The translations under genes were made by a program, and so were the position numbers. From Aliagarivorans marinus DSM 23064 (GTDB taxonomy: Bacteria; Pseudomonadota; Gammaproteobacteria; Enterobacterales; Celerinatantimonadaceae): a stretch of 64,000 nt of DNA. Below are positions 8,911 through 18,456 of the stretch, piece by piece. Under the pieces are notes generated by a model. It had not been told where the DNA came from, ran no database searches, and saw only the letters and a program-made list of their open reading frames with translations. How positions within the stretch are numbered: position 1 is the first letter of the stretch; each line of letters starts with the position of its first letter. The stretch lies in assembly GCF_000429485.1 (NCBI RefSeq), contig NZ_KE386909.1, forward strand, positions 322,371 through 386,370. Reading direction: 5' to 3'.

Positions 8911-11385
8911 CCCCGTTTGCCGATGGCTTGTTAACGTACCGGGATGTTCGCTTGGCCCTCTGCATACACGCGCCAACCTGCCCACGCCGCAATCAGCAGG
9001 CTCAACAACACCAAGCTCGCCAACGCTAGCTGCTTGCTAGCATGCTCAACGCTGAGGTCGCCATCTAGCCACAACTCGATGTTACCATCGTGGTTTTGAT
9101 AGTCGATCACCACGCCGTGCAGCGGTTGACGTTGGTAGGCTTCAAACATCTCCAGCATATGGTTATACCAGCTAGTGAAATTACGTAAGCGCCCCATGCG
9201 ATCATCATTGATTCGCTTGCGCGCGGTGTCGGCCTGCGGCGCATTGCTTAGATAGTGCAGGGTGACCTCTGTGCTGTTTTCTGCGCCTTTAGTTTCAGTG
9301 CCGTTATGCCCCTCAGGGTTACTCGCTGTGGGGTAGTCGGCGAACTGTGTGTGCGTAAACTTGTTCAAGATATTCGATAGGAAGTTACCAACAACGGTGC
9401 TCGAATAGGGAAGTCTTAAGTAGATATGTTTGAACTCGTCGTAGCTCTGCTCGGAGAGTTCGCTCATATGCTGCCAGCATGCAGCGTTATCGTCACCACA
9501 GGAGTGCCCTGAGAGCTTGGGATAGAGCGTGATAAGACCTTCTTTAATGGTTTGGCACTCATCGAGAGAAAGCTCACACCACTGGTTCAAGCGGATGACA
9601 GCTTGATGTAGGTCTCTACCTTCCCAGTAATAGTTCACATCACTCGCGCTAAACCTTTGGCCAGTGATGGTGGCTTGCATCTCCAGAAAGCGCAAATGGC
9701 TGCGCTGCTCGCGATTGGGCTCTGGTCTAAATGTCTTCGTATCAATCAGTTCCGCTACAGCAGCTATCTCAGGCGTCATCGTCTGGTATTCATGGGCAGG
9801 GTCGACCACGCTGCGCTGGCAAAAGACTTGGGCATTGCTGCTGTTTTCTAATGGGTCGACGCACTTTCGCGGTTGCGCCAGCGCTAGCTGCAAGCCTATC
9901 GGCATGCTGTCGGGCCAGCTGTCGTCATCGCCAATCGTTAGCTGTTGGTCAAGGCTGACGACCAAGCCGTTGGTTTCAAGTTGTGGCCAGCTAACCAAGG
10001 TTGCCACACCAAAGGCTAAGCCCAGCAAGCCCCCGGCAAGATACTGATACTTGGCTTTATCCTGAGCGGCTGGTGGTGCGCCGAGTCCATCGAGGTGGGT
10101 GTTTCTTACTTGCAGCAGGGTGTGGCTCGGCGAGTGATACTCGAAGTGGTTTGCGACACCACATGGCAGGTGATGCAGCCAGCGCTTGTCGGCGGTAAGT
10201 CGCAGGCGTTGTACGCCGTTAAGGCCCGGCATCTCAACTAATAGCCTGTCTCCAAGGTTGCTCACCTCCATAACGGTGGCCTGAATACGGATGACCTCAC
10301 CGCTCATTTTGACCGGGCGTTTGGCCAGGTAGAACAGCACCCCAGATGCCGCGATGGCGATGCCGCTGAGCGCCAGTAGCGTGTATAACAGGCTAAAGCT
10401 CATCTCGCGTGAGTGCCCGATCGTCATGATCACGAGCGCGGCAATAAGCGTAGGCAGGCAGAATGTCCATGCCTCCAGCCTCTTAGTTAGCAAGTTGCTC
10501 TCAGTATCGCTTAGCTCGCGTTTACCCAACTGGCGGCTGGGGGGCGTAGCTTCCTCGGCAGCTTGCGCCGAATCCTGCGCCGAATCCTGCGAAATGACCG
10601 GATGTGTGTCACTGGTATCGGTAGATACAGCGTCTACTGTTGCGCTAGCGTCATCCTGTGCGTGGTCAATCTCGAGCTCTTCAAGCGCGTTACTGAGATG
10701 GGCTTGGTAGTTCACGGATAACGCGACGGGGAGATCCTGACCACGCAGCTTCATCACTTCAATGATGTTGGTTCCTTCAGCCTGCACTGCTTCAGCCAAG
10801 CTTGGGGTTAAAATTAATACCGCAACGTCGTTGATGAACACCAACACGTCATCGCCACTTTGCTCTGCATGGGCCTCGCCGGATACTTCGCGTACGCCAA
10901 AGTCTTCATCATAGGGAAAGTTGAACAGCTCGTTGATGACATGCTGTTCTTGCTCGGTGATAGTTCTATGGGGCTCTGCCTGGGTGCCTTGGGCAATCCC
11001 CTCTAGGATACGTTGGTTGTCTTTCTCAACAGAGCGGTTGGAAAAGAACCTGCTGATCCACCCAATCACGATGAGCAGGTTCAATAAAAAGATAATGAAT
11101 TCCATGGATTTTCTTTGGTCTATTTACTCGCGGATAGCCATTCTCCTTGTAGCTATAACCATATTCAAATCAATTGTTTATGAATTGGTGATGAGCTGTG
11201 TCAGGCGCTGAAAGTGGGTGGTTTTTGCTGATTTACGTGGGTATTAACAGCGGTTTGCGACAAACTGGGGACTAGCTCTGCGTCTGATACTATTTCCGGC
11301 CATTCCAAAACTCTGGGTCGCCATACCAGCGCTTTAGGCCGCCTTTTCTGTTGAATGCGCGCTGAGATGCTTGATAGAACTGAAC
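8911..11385. repeat. Tandem duplication unit B (about 2.47 kb)
   Basis: This is the second diverged copy of the block at 6318-8788. Its upstream end lies inside the intact 135-residue gene, where the sequence continues as functional coding. In unit A the equivalent point runs into unrelated sequence. Unit B is therefore probably the parental locus and unit A the copy. Confidence 0.85.
8931..11105 (-). CDS. IgaA/UmoB-like inner-membrane protein, copy B
   Basis: This 724-residue paralogue of the 6356-8512 product has the same five-membrane-segment plan. The two are most alike at the N-terminus (ILEGIA...HRTITEQEQHVINE), around RLTADKRWLHHLPCGV, and at the C-terminal LHGVVIDYQNHDGNIELWL. They differ most in the low-complexity, Asp/Ser/Ala-rich linker at about residues 150-200. 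It would be an inner-membrane checkpoint protein of IgaA type, with a large periplasmic domain carrying Cys residues in pairs (CGDDNAAC, CVDPLE...FC). A 7-bp GGGGCTG/CAGCCCC hairpin (8891-8914) follows its stop. The start is the ATG at 11105, again without a clear Shine-Dalgarno. It lies downstream of the 135-residue membrane gene on the same strand. Confidence 0.65.
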   Translation of the reverse strand: MEFIIFLLNLLIVIGWISRFFSNRSVEKDNQRILEGIAQGTQAEPHRTITEQEQHVINELFNFPYDEDFGVREVSGEAHAEQSGDDVLVFINDVAVLILTPSLAEAVQAEGTNIIEVMKLRGQDLPVALSVNYQAHLSNALEELEIDHAQDDASATVDAVSTDTSDTHPVISQDSAQDSAQAAEEATPPSRQLGKRELSDTESNLLTKRLEAWTFCLPTLIAALVIMTIGHSREMSFSLLYTLLALSGIAIAASGVLFYLAKRPVKMSGEVIRIQATVMEVSNLGDRLLVEMPGLNGVQRLRLTADKRWLHHLPCGVANHFEYHSPSHTLLQVRNTHLDGLGAPPAAQDKAKYQYLAGGLLGLAFGVATLVSWPQLETNGLVVSLDQQLTIGDDDSWPDSMPIGLQLALAQPRKCVDPLENSSNAQVFCQRSVVDPAHEYQTMTPEIAAVAELIDTKTFRPEPNREQRSHLRFLEMQATITGQRFSASDVNYYWEGRDLHQAVIRLNQWCELSLDECQTIKEGLITLYPKLSGHSCGDDNAACWQHMSELSEQSYDEFKHIYLRLPYSSTVVGNFLSNILNKFTHTQFADYPTASNPEGHNGTETKGAENSTEVTLHYLSNAPQADTARKRINDDRMGRLRNFTSWYNHMLEMFEAYQRQPLHGVVIDYQNHDGNIELWLDGDLSVEHASKQLALASLVLLSLLIAAWAGWRVYAEGQANIPVR

Positions 11386-11697
11386 CAGCCAAAAGATCAC
11401 GATTGTTGCATCTAACCACCACCAAATTGAGGTCGTAAGCCAGCGCCTAAACAAAGCCAGCGTTAACAGAATGAGCGCGCAAATAGCGGCAACTTGCAAT
11501 ACTCGCAATACAAGGGCTGTGTTGGCAATCGCAGTTATGGAGGAGTTGCCTCTCTTTAGGCCGCGGATGGTATCAAACAACCATGACTCTGTTTGCCAAG
11601 CGGCCGCCCCTGTAATGGCGAAGGTCGCAAGTGCCACCCCTCCGTTTACAAACAGTGAGCAGACAAATCTGATGAGCGTTATGTGAAAATAGTCCAT
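11290..11697 (-). CDS. Small multi-pass membrane protein of unknown function
   Basis: This 135-residue protein has about three hydrophobic segments (residues 8-32, 62-85, 90-110) and a basic C-terminal tail ending WYGDPEFWNGRK. I do not recognise a family. It lies 185 bases upstream of IgaA-like copy B on the same strand. Its 3' end was captured in the tandem duplication, which left a broken relic at 8695-8788. Its consistent location suggests functional or transcriptional linkage with the IgaA-like gene, but that is inference. Confidence 0.6.
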   Translation of the reverse strand: MDYFHITLIRFVCSLFVNGGVALATFAITGAAAWQTESWLFDTIRGLKRGNSSITAIANTALVLRVLQVAAICALILLTLALFRRWLTTSIWWWLDATIVIFWLVQFYQASQRAFNRKGGLKRWYGDPEFWNGRK

Positions 11698-11983
11698 AAG
11701 TGGGTGATTACTTTAACTTGGGGAAAGGGTATGCGAGCGCAACTGAGATGCGGCGACACAAGTAAGGGGTAACGCTGTTCATTTAATGTGATTAATTCTT
11801 CTCAGGTGCTTCTAAAATATTCGACTCAACAATGATACCCGATAGCTGTAATGGGCAGAATCTAAACAGGGCATAAGCTTGGACGCGGGCTTGGTCGCAG
11901 TGTAATATGCAGTGCACGTTATCGCATATTAAATAACGGCGACTAATAAATAACCTCAACACCTACACCGCTCGATACCTCAA

Positions 11984-12586
11984 ATGAAACTCAGACATAT
12001 TGCTTATGTGGCCGCAATCTTATCAGGGCTGCTCTCTTTCTTTTCTCCGCAGCTAGGAATTGAAATACCCAATCTAACCGGACCTTTGTCGGGAAGGTTA
12101 ATCTACCCCATGCTCTTTTTCATTGCGCTGGAGAAGTTCTTTCCCAAGGCGTTCTATGCAAGAGATGATGCGCCAGATACGACCTACCTGCTCAATTGTA
12201 TTCACACTTCAACTGTGATGATTAGCTCGGTATTTATTACCGCGATCGTTTGGCTGAAAGTTTACCCTTATACATTCAACCTTCTCTCTCACTTTTTCTT
12301 TAATCGATATGCTCAGTCTAAGGGCTTTATCAGTAAGTTTGGCGAAGCGCTGCTCGCCTATCTGTGTGAATTAGCATTACCTCTGCTTGTGCTGTTGGTG
12401 ATTGCTTACATCCTGATGCGCCTGCTGAATGTGTATGCGCTCAAAGCCGTAGGAAATGCCAAGAGTGAGGAGGCCGCGACGAAAAATGTCCGCTACCTCC
12501 ATGTGATGACTTACTTCCCCGCTGCAGTTCTCTTTGGACACTCGGTGTCTTTATGGATGCAAGCGATACTCAGTAAGTTTGCGTAG
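11984..12586 (+). CDS. Four-TM membrane protein of unknown function
   Basis: This 200-residue protein starts with a hydrophobic segment (MKLRHIAYVAAILSGLLSFF). It has further membrane segments near residues 40-52, 72-92, 122-145 and 170-195. I recognise no motif. The ATG at 11984 has no strong Shine-Dalgarno, but the frame is clean and the product coherent. It is convergent with the next gene and ends at a small palindromic hairpin followed by a T-run. It belongs to a cluster of orphan membrane proteins (12-15.5 kb) between conserved regions. Confidence 0.6.
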   Translation: MKLRHIAYVAAILSGLLSFFSPQLGIEIPNLTGPLSGRLIYPMLFFIALEKFFPKAFYARDDAPDTTYLLNCIHTSTVMISSVFITAIVWLKVYPYTFNLLSHFFFNRYAQSKGFISKFGEALLAYLCELALPLLVLLVIAYILMRLLNVYALKAVGNAKSEEAATKNVRYLHVMTYFPAAVLFGHSVSLWMQAILSKFA

Positions 12587-12591
12587 CCTTT

Positions 12592-12613
12592 CCTGAGCGC
12601 TCAGGTCTTTTTA
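12592..12613 (+). terminator. Weak rho-independent terminator
   Basis: The palindrome CCTGAGCGCTCAGG (12592-12605) is followed by TCTTTTTAT. It lies six bases after the stop codon at 12586 and overlaps the stop codon of the convergent gene. The stem is short, so confidence is moderate. Confidence 0.5.
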
Positions 12614-13272
12614 TCTTCCCGGGTATAACAGCACACATAGCCGGTGAAGATGGCAGTCACCAAGATAATCCAAGGGTTGGTATAAAAGATCGCCGATCGT
12701 TCTAGAAACAACAGCAGTAGCACGCACAGCAACATTGACGTTATGGCATGAATGTAAAACCCTAGGCGTGTTACTGCAATGGTGGTCTTGATGACAACAA
12801 ACAAGTGGACGAGGGCTATCAAAGAGAAGGTAATCACTTTCGCGATAAACTCAACGACATAAAGTAACATGGGAAAAATGCTGCCAAACACCTTGGTGTA
12901 CAAGCTGTAGAACATAGACATAAAAATCTGATCTAACGGCGCTTTCGATTGATGCCACTGGTAAGTTGATTGACGCCTTGAGGCTGATGGGTCGTAAGCG
13001 AGAACCGCGTCTATGAGGCCGGTAACATTCTGGTAGCTTGCCGTGCCAGTCTCTTGTATCACCAACATGATGTGCTCGAAGGATTGAACAAAGGTATGTT
13101 CCGGTACTTTGAAATAGGTCACTGGAACCAACCCATGGATATAGCATACTTCGAAGTCTGATAAGAGGTTGGTTATGTAGCTTGGACATTCCATAAATAG
13201 CATATCAACGGTATGCAAAGTGCTGATGATAATCGCCAAAAGGATCAGTATTATCCAATTCTTATAATCCAT
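12601..13272 (-). CDS. Membrane protein of unknown function
   Basis: This 223-residue protein has an N-terminal membrane segment (WIILILLAIIISTLHTV), an extracytoplasmic stretch of about 100 residues, and three or four hydrophobic segments in the C-terminal half. I chose the ATG at 13272, with AAGG upstream, because the longer frame (to 13395) overlaps the acetyltransferase gene and adds a poorly structured leader. No family is recognised. It follows the acetyltransferase gene on the same strand, with about 90 bases between them. Confidence 0.55.
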   Translation of the reverse strand: MDYKNWIILILLAIIISTLHTVDMLFMECPSYITNLLSDFEVCYIHGLVPVTYFKVPEHTFVQSFEHIMLVIQETGTASYQNVTGLIDAVLAYDPSASRRQSTYQWHQSKAPLDQIFMSMFYSLYTKVFGSIFPMLLYVVEFIAKVITFSLIALVHLFVVIKTTIAVTRLGFYIHAITSMLLCVLLLLFLERSAIFYTNPWIILVTAIFTGYVCCYTREDKKT

Positions 13273-13364
13273 AGTAAGCCTTGATTCTTGTGTTTTCGTG
13301 GTTGCTCTAACTACTAAGAGTGAGCGTTGTTTGGAGGTGTAGATGCTGTATATGTTTGCATCAA

Positions 13365-13973
13365 CTAGGTCGCAGAATACTGCTTCAAATAACATGTAGG
13401 CCGGGGCTGACCTGAGGCGGCAAACCCATCCTCGTGCTTGCTTATCTTAAAGCCAAGGCTCTTATAAACGCGTATCGCGTTGGCGTTGTCATCTAACACG
13501 TGTAGCGCGCTTGATCCTTTCAAGCGATTGATATAATTCAGTAAGTTTGAAGCGACACCACACCCTCGGTACTCAGGCTTGGTACAAACATTCGATATGT
13601 AGATTGTTTGGTCATCGAAGTACTCGTTGAGCGAGTAAAAGTACTCGTTAAACACGTACTTTTCTGTGTCTGTAAAAGGCACCCCTTGGGCTTGGTAGGC
13701 GGATGCGACAAGCTCCTTAACCCAAGGGCGCTGTTCGATTAAGCACACTGATATACCGGCGATTTGCCCATCGATGTCTGCCACCAGGATGTTTGACAGG
13801 CAATAGGGGCCGCAGTCTACGCGGATCAACGCTGCAAGAATGGCGATCGCTGTATCTCTGCAGCTTGCGATTTCAGGGTAGATGATGGGGTCTGTGTCGT
13901 AGACTAGCTCAGCGATGTCCAACAGGTTGTCACTGGAGTTAGCGTGTCTGATTTTTATTCTGCTTTCGCTCAT
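13365..13973 (-). CDS. GNAT-family N-acetyltransferase
   Basis: This 202-residue protein has the GNAT acetyl-CoA-binding core: a strand ending 'IYISNVCTKPEYRGCGVASNLL', where R-G-C-G-V-A is the pyrophosphate loop, followed by 'NANAIRVYKSLGFK', the conserved C-terminal helix. The ATG at 13973 is preferred because it begins one base after the stop codon of the upstream gene (13975-13977), suggesting translational coupling. The seven extra residues of the longer frame would overlap that gene. The substrate cannot be deduced. Confidence 0.8.
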   Translation of the reverse strand: MSESRIKIRHANSSDNLLDIAELVYDTDPIIYPEIASCRDTAIAILAALIRVDCGPYCLSNILVADIDGQIAGISVCLIEQRPWVKELVASAYQAQGVPFTDTEKYVFNEYFYSLNEYFDDQTIYISNVCTKPEYRGCGVASNLLNYINRLKGSSALHVLDDNANAIRVYKSLGFKISKHEDGFAASGQPRPTCYLKQYSAT

Positions 13974-13974
13974 A

Positions 13975-14565
13975 TTATTTGGACATCTGTTCATAGACTT
14001 CGGTGTACCGCAGTGATGAGCTTTCCATCAAGATAGGCATGTTGTTTTTCTTTTTAAACAGCTCCCACTGTTTGTGAAGGTTAAAGCAGCCTTTGTAATA
14101 CTCGGCCTCTGGCACCAGCTCTATTCTCTGCACTACTGGGTTGTTAACCGCTAAGAAGAAACGATAGGAGTAGAGGTTGTCCATGGTCTCTATATTGAGT
14201 ATCGAGTTTTTCACTAAGGGTGAAAGCGCCTCAAGGTATACGATGTAGTTAATGAGCTGCTGTCGGTCCATGTCTTCAACTGCCGAGTCGGGAATCACAC
14301 CGTTGCGATGCTGCTCGAGTATCTGTTGCACATCGGTCAGGTTGGAGTCGAAGATAAATTTGCTGTTATATCCGAGTAGGAACTCCGCTTCTTTCAGATC
14401 GCAGTCGCGTTTTAGTTGGATCCATATTGAGATACCGGCAACGATGGTAGCAACGGTGACAAAGATGGTGGATGCGGTATGCAGGTCACCCAGTCTTGAC
14501 CAAATGATGTAGTAGGTGGTGACTAAAAAACCAAATATATGAAGTTTGTATTTTTTTAAGTTCAT
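13975..14565 (-). CDS. Two-TM protein with cytoplasmic domain, unknown function
   Basis: The ATG at 14565 gives a 196-residue protein with two adjacent membrane helices (about residues 6-24 and 31-50) and a soluble C-terminal domain of about 140 residues. It lacks recognisable catalytic motifs. A TTG at 14625 would add 20 residues; neither start has a strong ribosome-binding site. It is translationally coupled to the GNAT gene downstream. The layout (2 TM plus helical domain, starting RDCDLKEAEFLLGYN) is common among accessory-region proteins of unknown role. Confidence 0.55.
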   Translation of the reverse strand: MNLKKYKLHIFGFLVTTYYIIWSRLGDLHTASTIFVTVATIVAGISIWIQLKRDCDLKEAEFLLGYNSKFIFDSNLTDVQQILEQHRNGVIPDSAVEDMDRQQLINYIVYLEALSPLVKNSILNIETMDNLYSYRFFLAVNNPVVQRIELVPEAEYYKGCFNLHKQWELFKKKNNMPILMESSSLRYTEVYEQMSK

Positions 14566-15018
14566 GGTGAGGTATAGAGATTGGTAGAGAGTTATAGTTT
14601 TTTGTTGTTTTTCTAAAGCCGCCAAGAGAGCAAAACCTATGCTTTCTTTGACTGGCGAATAACATTATCTAAATGAAATAAAAACGCTTAATTTTCATTC
14701 TAATTAAGACAGCCATTTTACCATTGCCAGTAATGGATGAAATCTAATTCTGGACGAATCTTTATTGGGGCAAAGGTTAGGGTAAAAATTAGAGCAAACG
14801 ATTGGCCAAATTATAGCCATTGGTATGTGTGGAGTTTGGCTAATAATCAGCCACTCCAACAAGTGTGTATGTAATTTGAACTATTTGCAGAAGCTGCAAA
14901 TGGTCATGGATTATTCTTGGCAGATTTGCCACTATTTCCGGATTCTGTTTTCGCGTATCCACATGAATATTTCCCCGCTAAAACAGTCGATTAAGTATGC
15001 AGTATAGGAAGAAGTGGT
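14566..15018. other. AT-rich divergent intergenic region
   Basis: This stretch separates the minus-strand gene starting at 14565 from the plus-strand gene starting at 15019. A 60-codon frame at 14825-15007 has no ribosome-binding site or family resemblance, so I do not call it a gene. The region is more AT-rich than its surroundings and presumably carries both promoters. I see no clear repeat or hairpin. Confidence 0.4.
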
Positions 15019-15474
15019 TTGATTTTTTGGGATGTAAAACGACTAGCAAGAGAGCTAAACGATGGGAAGATCAATGAAGCAACCAAAGCCAAGTACTACC
15101 TGGCAACATTGGTTATTGTCACCTTGTACAATGGTTATTTAGGGTATTACATCGGCTCTCAGGTCATTTATCTGTCGCTAGCCCGTACCCTGTTACTGAT
15201 TGCTGTCTACTGCTGGGGTGTCTTTGATGTCTATTGCAAAAGTCGGGCGTTGGCAGGCCCTTCAGTGCTCGATAACTTAGGGGTGCTAGGGTTCCCTGCG
15301 TACATTCGCTCCGTTGTTGCGTTCTGGACCGGATTGATAGTTTTGTACAGTATCGATCCTTTTCTACGACTTCCGGATTGGCTGCTGATAGGGCTTTACG
15401 AGTTTCTGGCTTTGGCCATGATGGTGGTGCTTTTCCGCTCGATATCGAAAGGTGTGGCGAGCTGTATCAAGTAA
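15019..15474 (+). CDS. Small membrane protein of unknown function
   Basis: This 151-residue protein has a short cytoplasmic N-terminus and four hydrophobic segments (about 28-45, 50-68, 92-110, 122-142). The start is TTG at 15019, supported by a GGAAGAAG sequence a few bases upstream; there is no nearby ATG in frame. No family is recognised. About 255 bases of apparently empty sequence follow before the ankyrin-protein gene, which is convergent. Confidence 0.6.
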   Translation: MIFWDVKRLARELNDGKINEATKAKYYLATLVIVTLYNGYLGYYIGSQVIYLSLARTLLLIAVYCWGVFDVYCKSRALAGPSVLDNLGVLGFPAYIRSVVAFWTGLIVLYSIDPFLRLPDWLLIGLYEFLALAMMVVLFRSISKGVASCIK

Positions 15475-15729
15475 TGGGATCTGCATTGACAACGCGCTAG
15501 AGAGCTGCCTGCCACCCACGCGCGGAGGTTAAGCGCGTAGGCGGTGGCGAAGATTAGCTGATCCCAGAAACGGGCCGCAATACTGCTTCGTTTTTCATAC
15601 CCGAACAATAGCGAAGCTAACCAACAGTGGCAGGGCTCCTCAAGCTAGTGGCTGCCCAACGCTCATCTTGCAAACGTAGTTATTTGCTTGGGACAAGGGA
15701 GGAGCAGGCTGCTTCTTCTTTTAACTCAT

Positions 15730-18456
15730 CTAGTCTTTTGGCGTAGCTTTGGAATCTCCCCCTCTTATATAGATCCCGAAAATGATGAGAAAGATTATAA
15801 AGCCTAACATCAATGCGCTATCTGTAGGGTGAACGTAAACCGCGTTGTAGTACCAGCGGTAGAGAGTGTTTGCATAGCGCTTGCGATGGAGGTCGATGGG
15901 CTCACGTAGTGCTGGCTGCAGTTGATAAACCTGCTTTAGAAGTGGCATATCGTTCATTATTGGCGTGGGATCTGCACCTGCCTCAAGTAACGCTGCTACA
16001 TGCTCGGCACAGCGGTAGCTTTTCTCGCTGGCAAAGACAAGTGGCGTTTGTCTTTGATGATTGGTGGCAGTGAGGCTGGCACCCGCTTCTAGCAATGTTG
16101 CCAAGGGAATCGTGTTATTGCACCTCTGGCGCAGCAAGTGGTGTAGCAAGCTCTCTTGCGGACCTTGATCACTGCGTGAACTCGGCTCCGGCATGCGGGT
16201 GTTAGGATCTAGCCCTAGCTCTATTAGCAGGCTAAGTTTTTTCCCTTCTCCACTCAAACTGCGCTTAAACATCCGTTGCCAAAGCTTATTTAGCGGGTCA
16301 TCACTGTCATTTTCAGCCTGGCGCTGTTTAAGAGCAGGCCAAGCTTGTTTGAGAAGCTCCGAGCGCTTGCTGGAGAATGCACCGAACAGCCAAGCGGTTA
16401 GCAAATCAGACTCTTCAGCTAATAGATATTGATAGCTGTTGGCGTGCTCGTCGTGGGCTTGCATAAAGTCATAGCCGTACTGATGCAGCAAGGTCCACAT
16501 TTGCGAGTGGTTTCTACGAGCACTTAGCGACATGTCCAGTAGGCTGCTGTGCTTATGGTTGCGGACGTTCACATCGGCCCCTGCTTGCAGTAGTATCTGC
16601 GCTTGCTCGTAACGGCCGTTTAATAAGGCTAGTGCTAAAGGGGTTTGGCCTTTGTCATCAGCAAGGTCTAGCTGTTCAGGAAACTGTTGTAAGGTCTCGC
16701 GCAACAGGTTGGTGTCGTTATTTAATGCCAGTTCCGCGATTAGCGGAAGGCCCCACCGGCCAACGAGATGCGGGTCCAAACCTAGCTCAAAAAGTTGCTG
16801 CAGAGTTGATGAAGTTACCTTATGAATTGCAGAGATTGCTGGGGTGTGCTCCTGCTCATTCTGTAGATTTAGATCGGCTCCGAGCTCGATCAGTAGCTTC
16901 ACCTTGTCCATATCATTATTCTCAATCGCTACCCTAAGCGGACTGCGGCTTGAGCTGACGATATGATTTACATTAGCGCCAGCGTTAACAAGCCGTCTGA
17001 TAAACACTTCGTCACCGTATCTAACTTCGCCAATCAACGCTGAGTCGTGATCGACTGGGTTCAGCTCTGCTCCTGCAGCTAGCAGCAGCCTAAGGTTTGC
17101 TTCAGATGCGTAGTTTGCCGGTTGAAGGCGTCGACCTGTCCCGCGCTCAGTGTATTCTATGATGTTGGGATCTGCTCCGTGAGCCAGCAGCAATTGGGTT
17201 ACTGCGCTATCTTCTGCGCTGACCGAGTGATGCAAAGGGGCCAAGCCGTAGCCATTGGCATGGTTCGGGTCTGCACCGGCTGCAAGTAGCGCTTTTGCTA
17301 GCCGGTAGTTATTGTTTTTGGTGGCTGCCATTAGCGGGGTGTCGCCCCACAAGTGTTGAGCGCCATTGAGGTCGTGTCCATTTTGGCGCGACTCCTGGTT
17401 AACATCGGTGGTGGTTTCCAGAAGTTTCAGCGCCCGTTGCTCGTCACCGTATAACACCGCGGCGTACAGGGCGCGCAGTGCTTCGTGATCGGCCAAGGCT
17501 AAGATGTCATCTAGCAGCGGGTGCTGTTTGGCAAATGCTAAGGCTAGGGCGGTGCCGTAGTCGCTTCGATAGTTGGCGGTGTCAGGTGTCAGAAACCACG
17601 CTGGGTCGACGCCTTCCATTGGCGAGTTGATCTGATTATAGAGGCTACCTGCGGGATCATCAGGGCTTAGTCTAGCGCCTGCGTGGTACAGTTGTGCGAC
17701 GTATTTAGATTCGTATTGTTGTGCAGTGTAGAGAATGCTATGACCATTGCCTGGCTCGAAACTGGCTCCATGCTCAAGTAATTTACCGGTTAGATCATAG
17801 TCTTTATACCTCAGCGATCTAGAAAGCAGTGACCGGCTATTAGGCCCCCAAGAACCCGCGTGTACAAAGTCTAGCGGAACACCTATCTCAAGTACGTTTT
17901 CGACGACGTCCAAGTTGTCTTGCAGTGTTTTTTTGTCAAAGTAGTAGTGGAGGAGTTCGGCGAGCTTATCGCTATCGGCCCCTTTGGCGATCAAATGCTG
18001 GGCGATGGTTAAGTTACCTGCGATGGCGGCAGCGACCAACGGTGAGTGAGGCCTCAGGGAATAACGACTATATCTTTCGATATCGGCACCGGCGTCCAGT
18101 ACGACATCAATCAATGCCGGGTTGTTGGAAAAGCGCGCAATGAAGTGGAGTAAGCTTCCGGTATCCGAGTAAAGGCCTTGAAGGCGCGGACTCAGTCCGA
18201 ACTGGTCACCCAACGAGTAAAGGCGATCGGGATCCACTCCATCCTCAGTGAGCGCTTGTTGTAGGCCTGCAAGGTCCTCTTCCAGCAAAAGGGCTAGGAC
18301 AGGGTGTTCGTTCGCGACATATCTAAGTCTGGCCAAATCAAGGGCCTTAGGCTCAAAGGTGCTCTGGGCAAAAACCGACGTTGTCAGTGAGATAAAGCTG
18401 GCAAGAATAATGGCTGGAAATAAGCGAAAATAACGAGGATAACTTCGAGAAAACAT
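15730..18456 (-). CDS. Exported, membrane-anchored ankyrin-repeat protein
   Basis: The 908-residue product begins with a signal peptide (basic start, LFPAIILASFISLTTSVFA, then QSTF). It then consists almost entirely of ankyrin repeats, for example 'GHDLNGAQHLWGDTPLMAAT', 'LLAAGADPNHANGYGLAPLH' and 'LLQAGADVNVRNHKHSSLLD'. It ends with one membrane helix (about 875-895) and a short charged tail. Most of the protein should therefore face the periplasm or outside, with a C-terminal anchor. ATG 18456 is preferred over the TTG at 18468. Ankyrin repeats bind proteins; the partner is unknown. The next gene is divergent and also encodes an exported protein. Confidence 0.8.
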   Translation of the reverse strand: MFSRSYPRYFRLFPAIILASFISLTTSVFAQSTFEPKALDLARLRYVANEHPVLALLLEEDLAGLQQALTEDGVDPDRLYSLGDQFGLSPRLQGLYSDTGSLLHFIARFSNNPALIDVVLDAGADIERYSRYSLRPHSPLVAAAIAGNLTIAQHLIAKGADSDKLAELLHYYFDKKTLQDNLDVVENVLEIGVPLDFVHAGSWGPNSRSLLSRSLRYKDYDLTGKLLEHGASFEPGNGHSILYTAQQYESKYVAQLYHAGARLSPDDPAGSLYNQINSPMEGVDPAWFLTPDTANYRSDYGTALALAFAKQHPLLDDILALADHEALRALYAAVLYGDEQRALKLLETTTDVNQESRQNGHDLNGAQHLWGDTPLMAATKNNNYRLAKALLAAGADPNHANGYGLAPLHHSVSAEDSAVTQLLLAHGADPNIIEYTERGTGRRLQPANYASEANLRLLLAAGAELNPVDHDSALIGEVRYGDEVFIRRLVNAGANVNHIVSSSRSPLRVAIENNDMDKVKLLIELGADLNLQNEQEHTPAISAIHKVTSSTLQQLFELGLDPHLVGRWGLPLIAELALNNDTNLLRETLQQFPEQLDLADDKGQTPLALALLNGRYEQAQILLQAGADVNVRNHKHSSLLDMSLSARRNHSQMWTLLHQYGYDFMQAHDEHANSYQYLLAEESDLLTAWLFGAFSSKRSELLKQAWPALKQRQAENDSDDPLNKLWQRMFKRSLSGEGKKLSLLIELGLDPNTRMPEPSSRSDQGPQESLLHHLLRQRCNNTIPLATLLEAGASLTATNHQRQTPLVFASEKSYRCAEHVAALLEAGADPTPIMNDMPLLKQVYQLQPALREPIDLHRKRYANTLYRWYYNAVYVHPTDSALMLGFIIFLIIFGIYIRGGDSKATPKD

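Noticed and set aside
8640-8985. Minus-strand frames of 88 and 96 codons between the IgaA-like copies
   Set aside because: Both run through the relic of the 135-residue gene in different frames. They are explained as a pseudogene, not as new genes.
14825-15007. 60-codon open frame on the plus strand
   Set aside because: There is no ribosome-binding site, no family resemblance and a composition typical of AT-rich spacer sequence.
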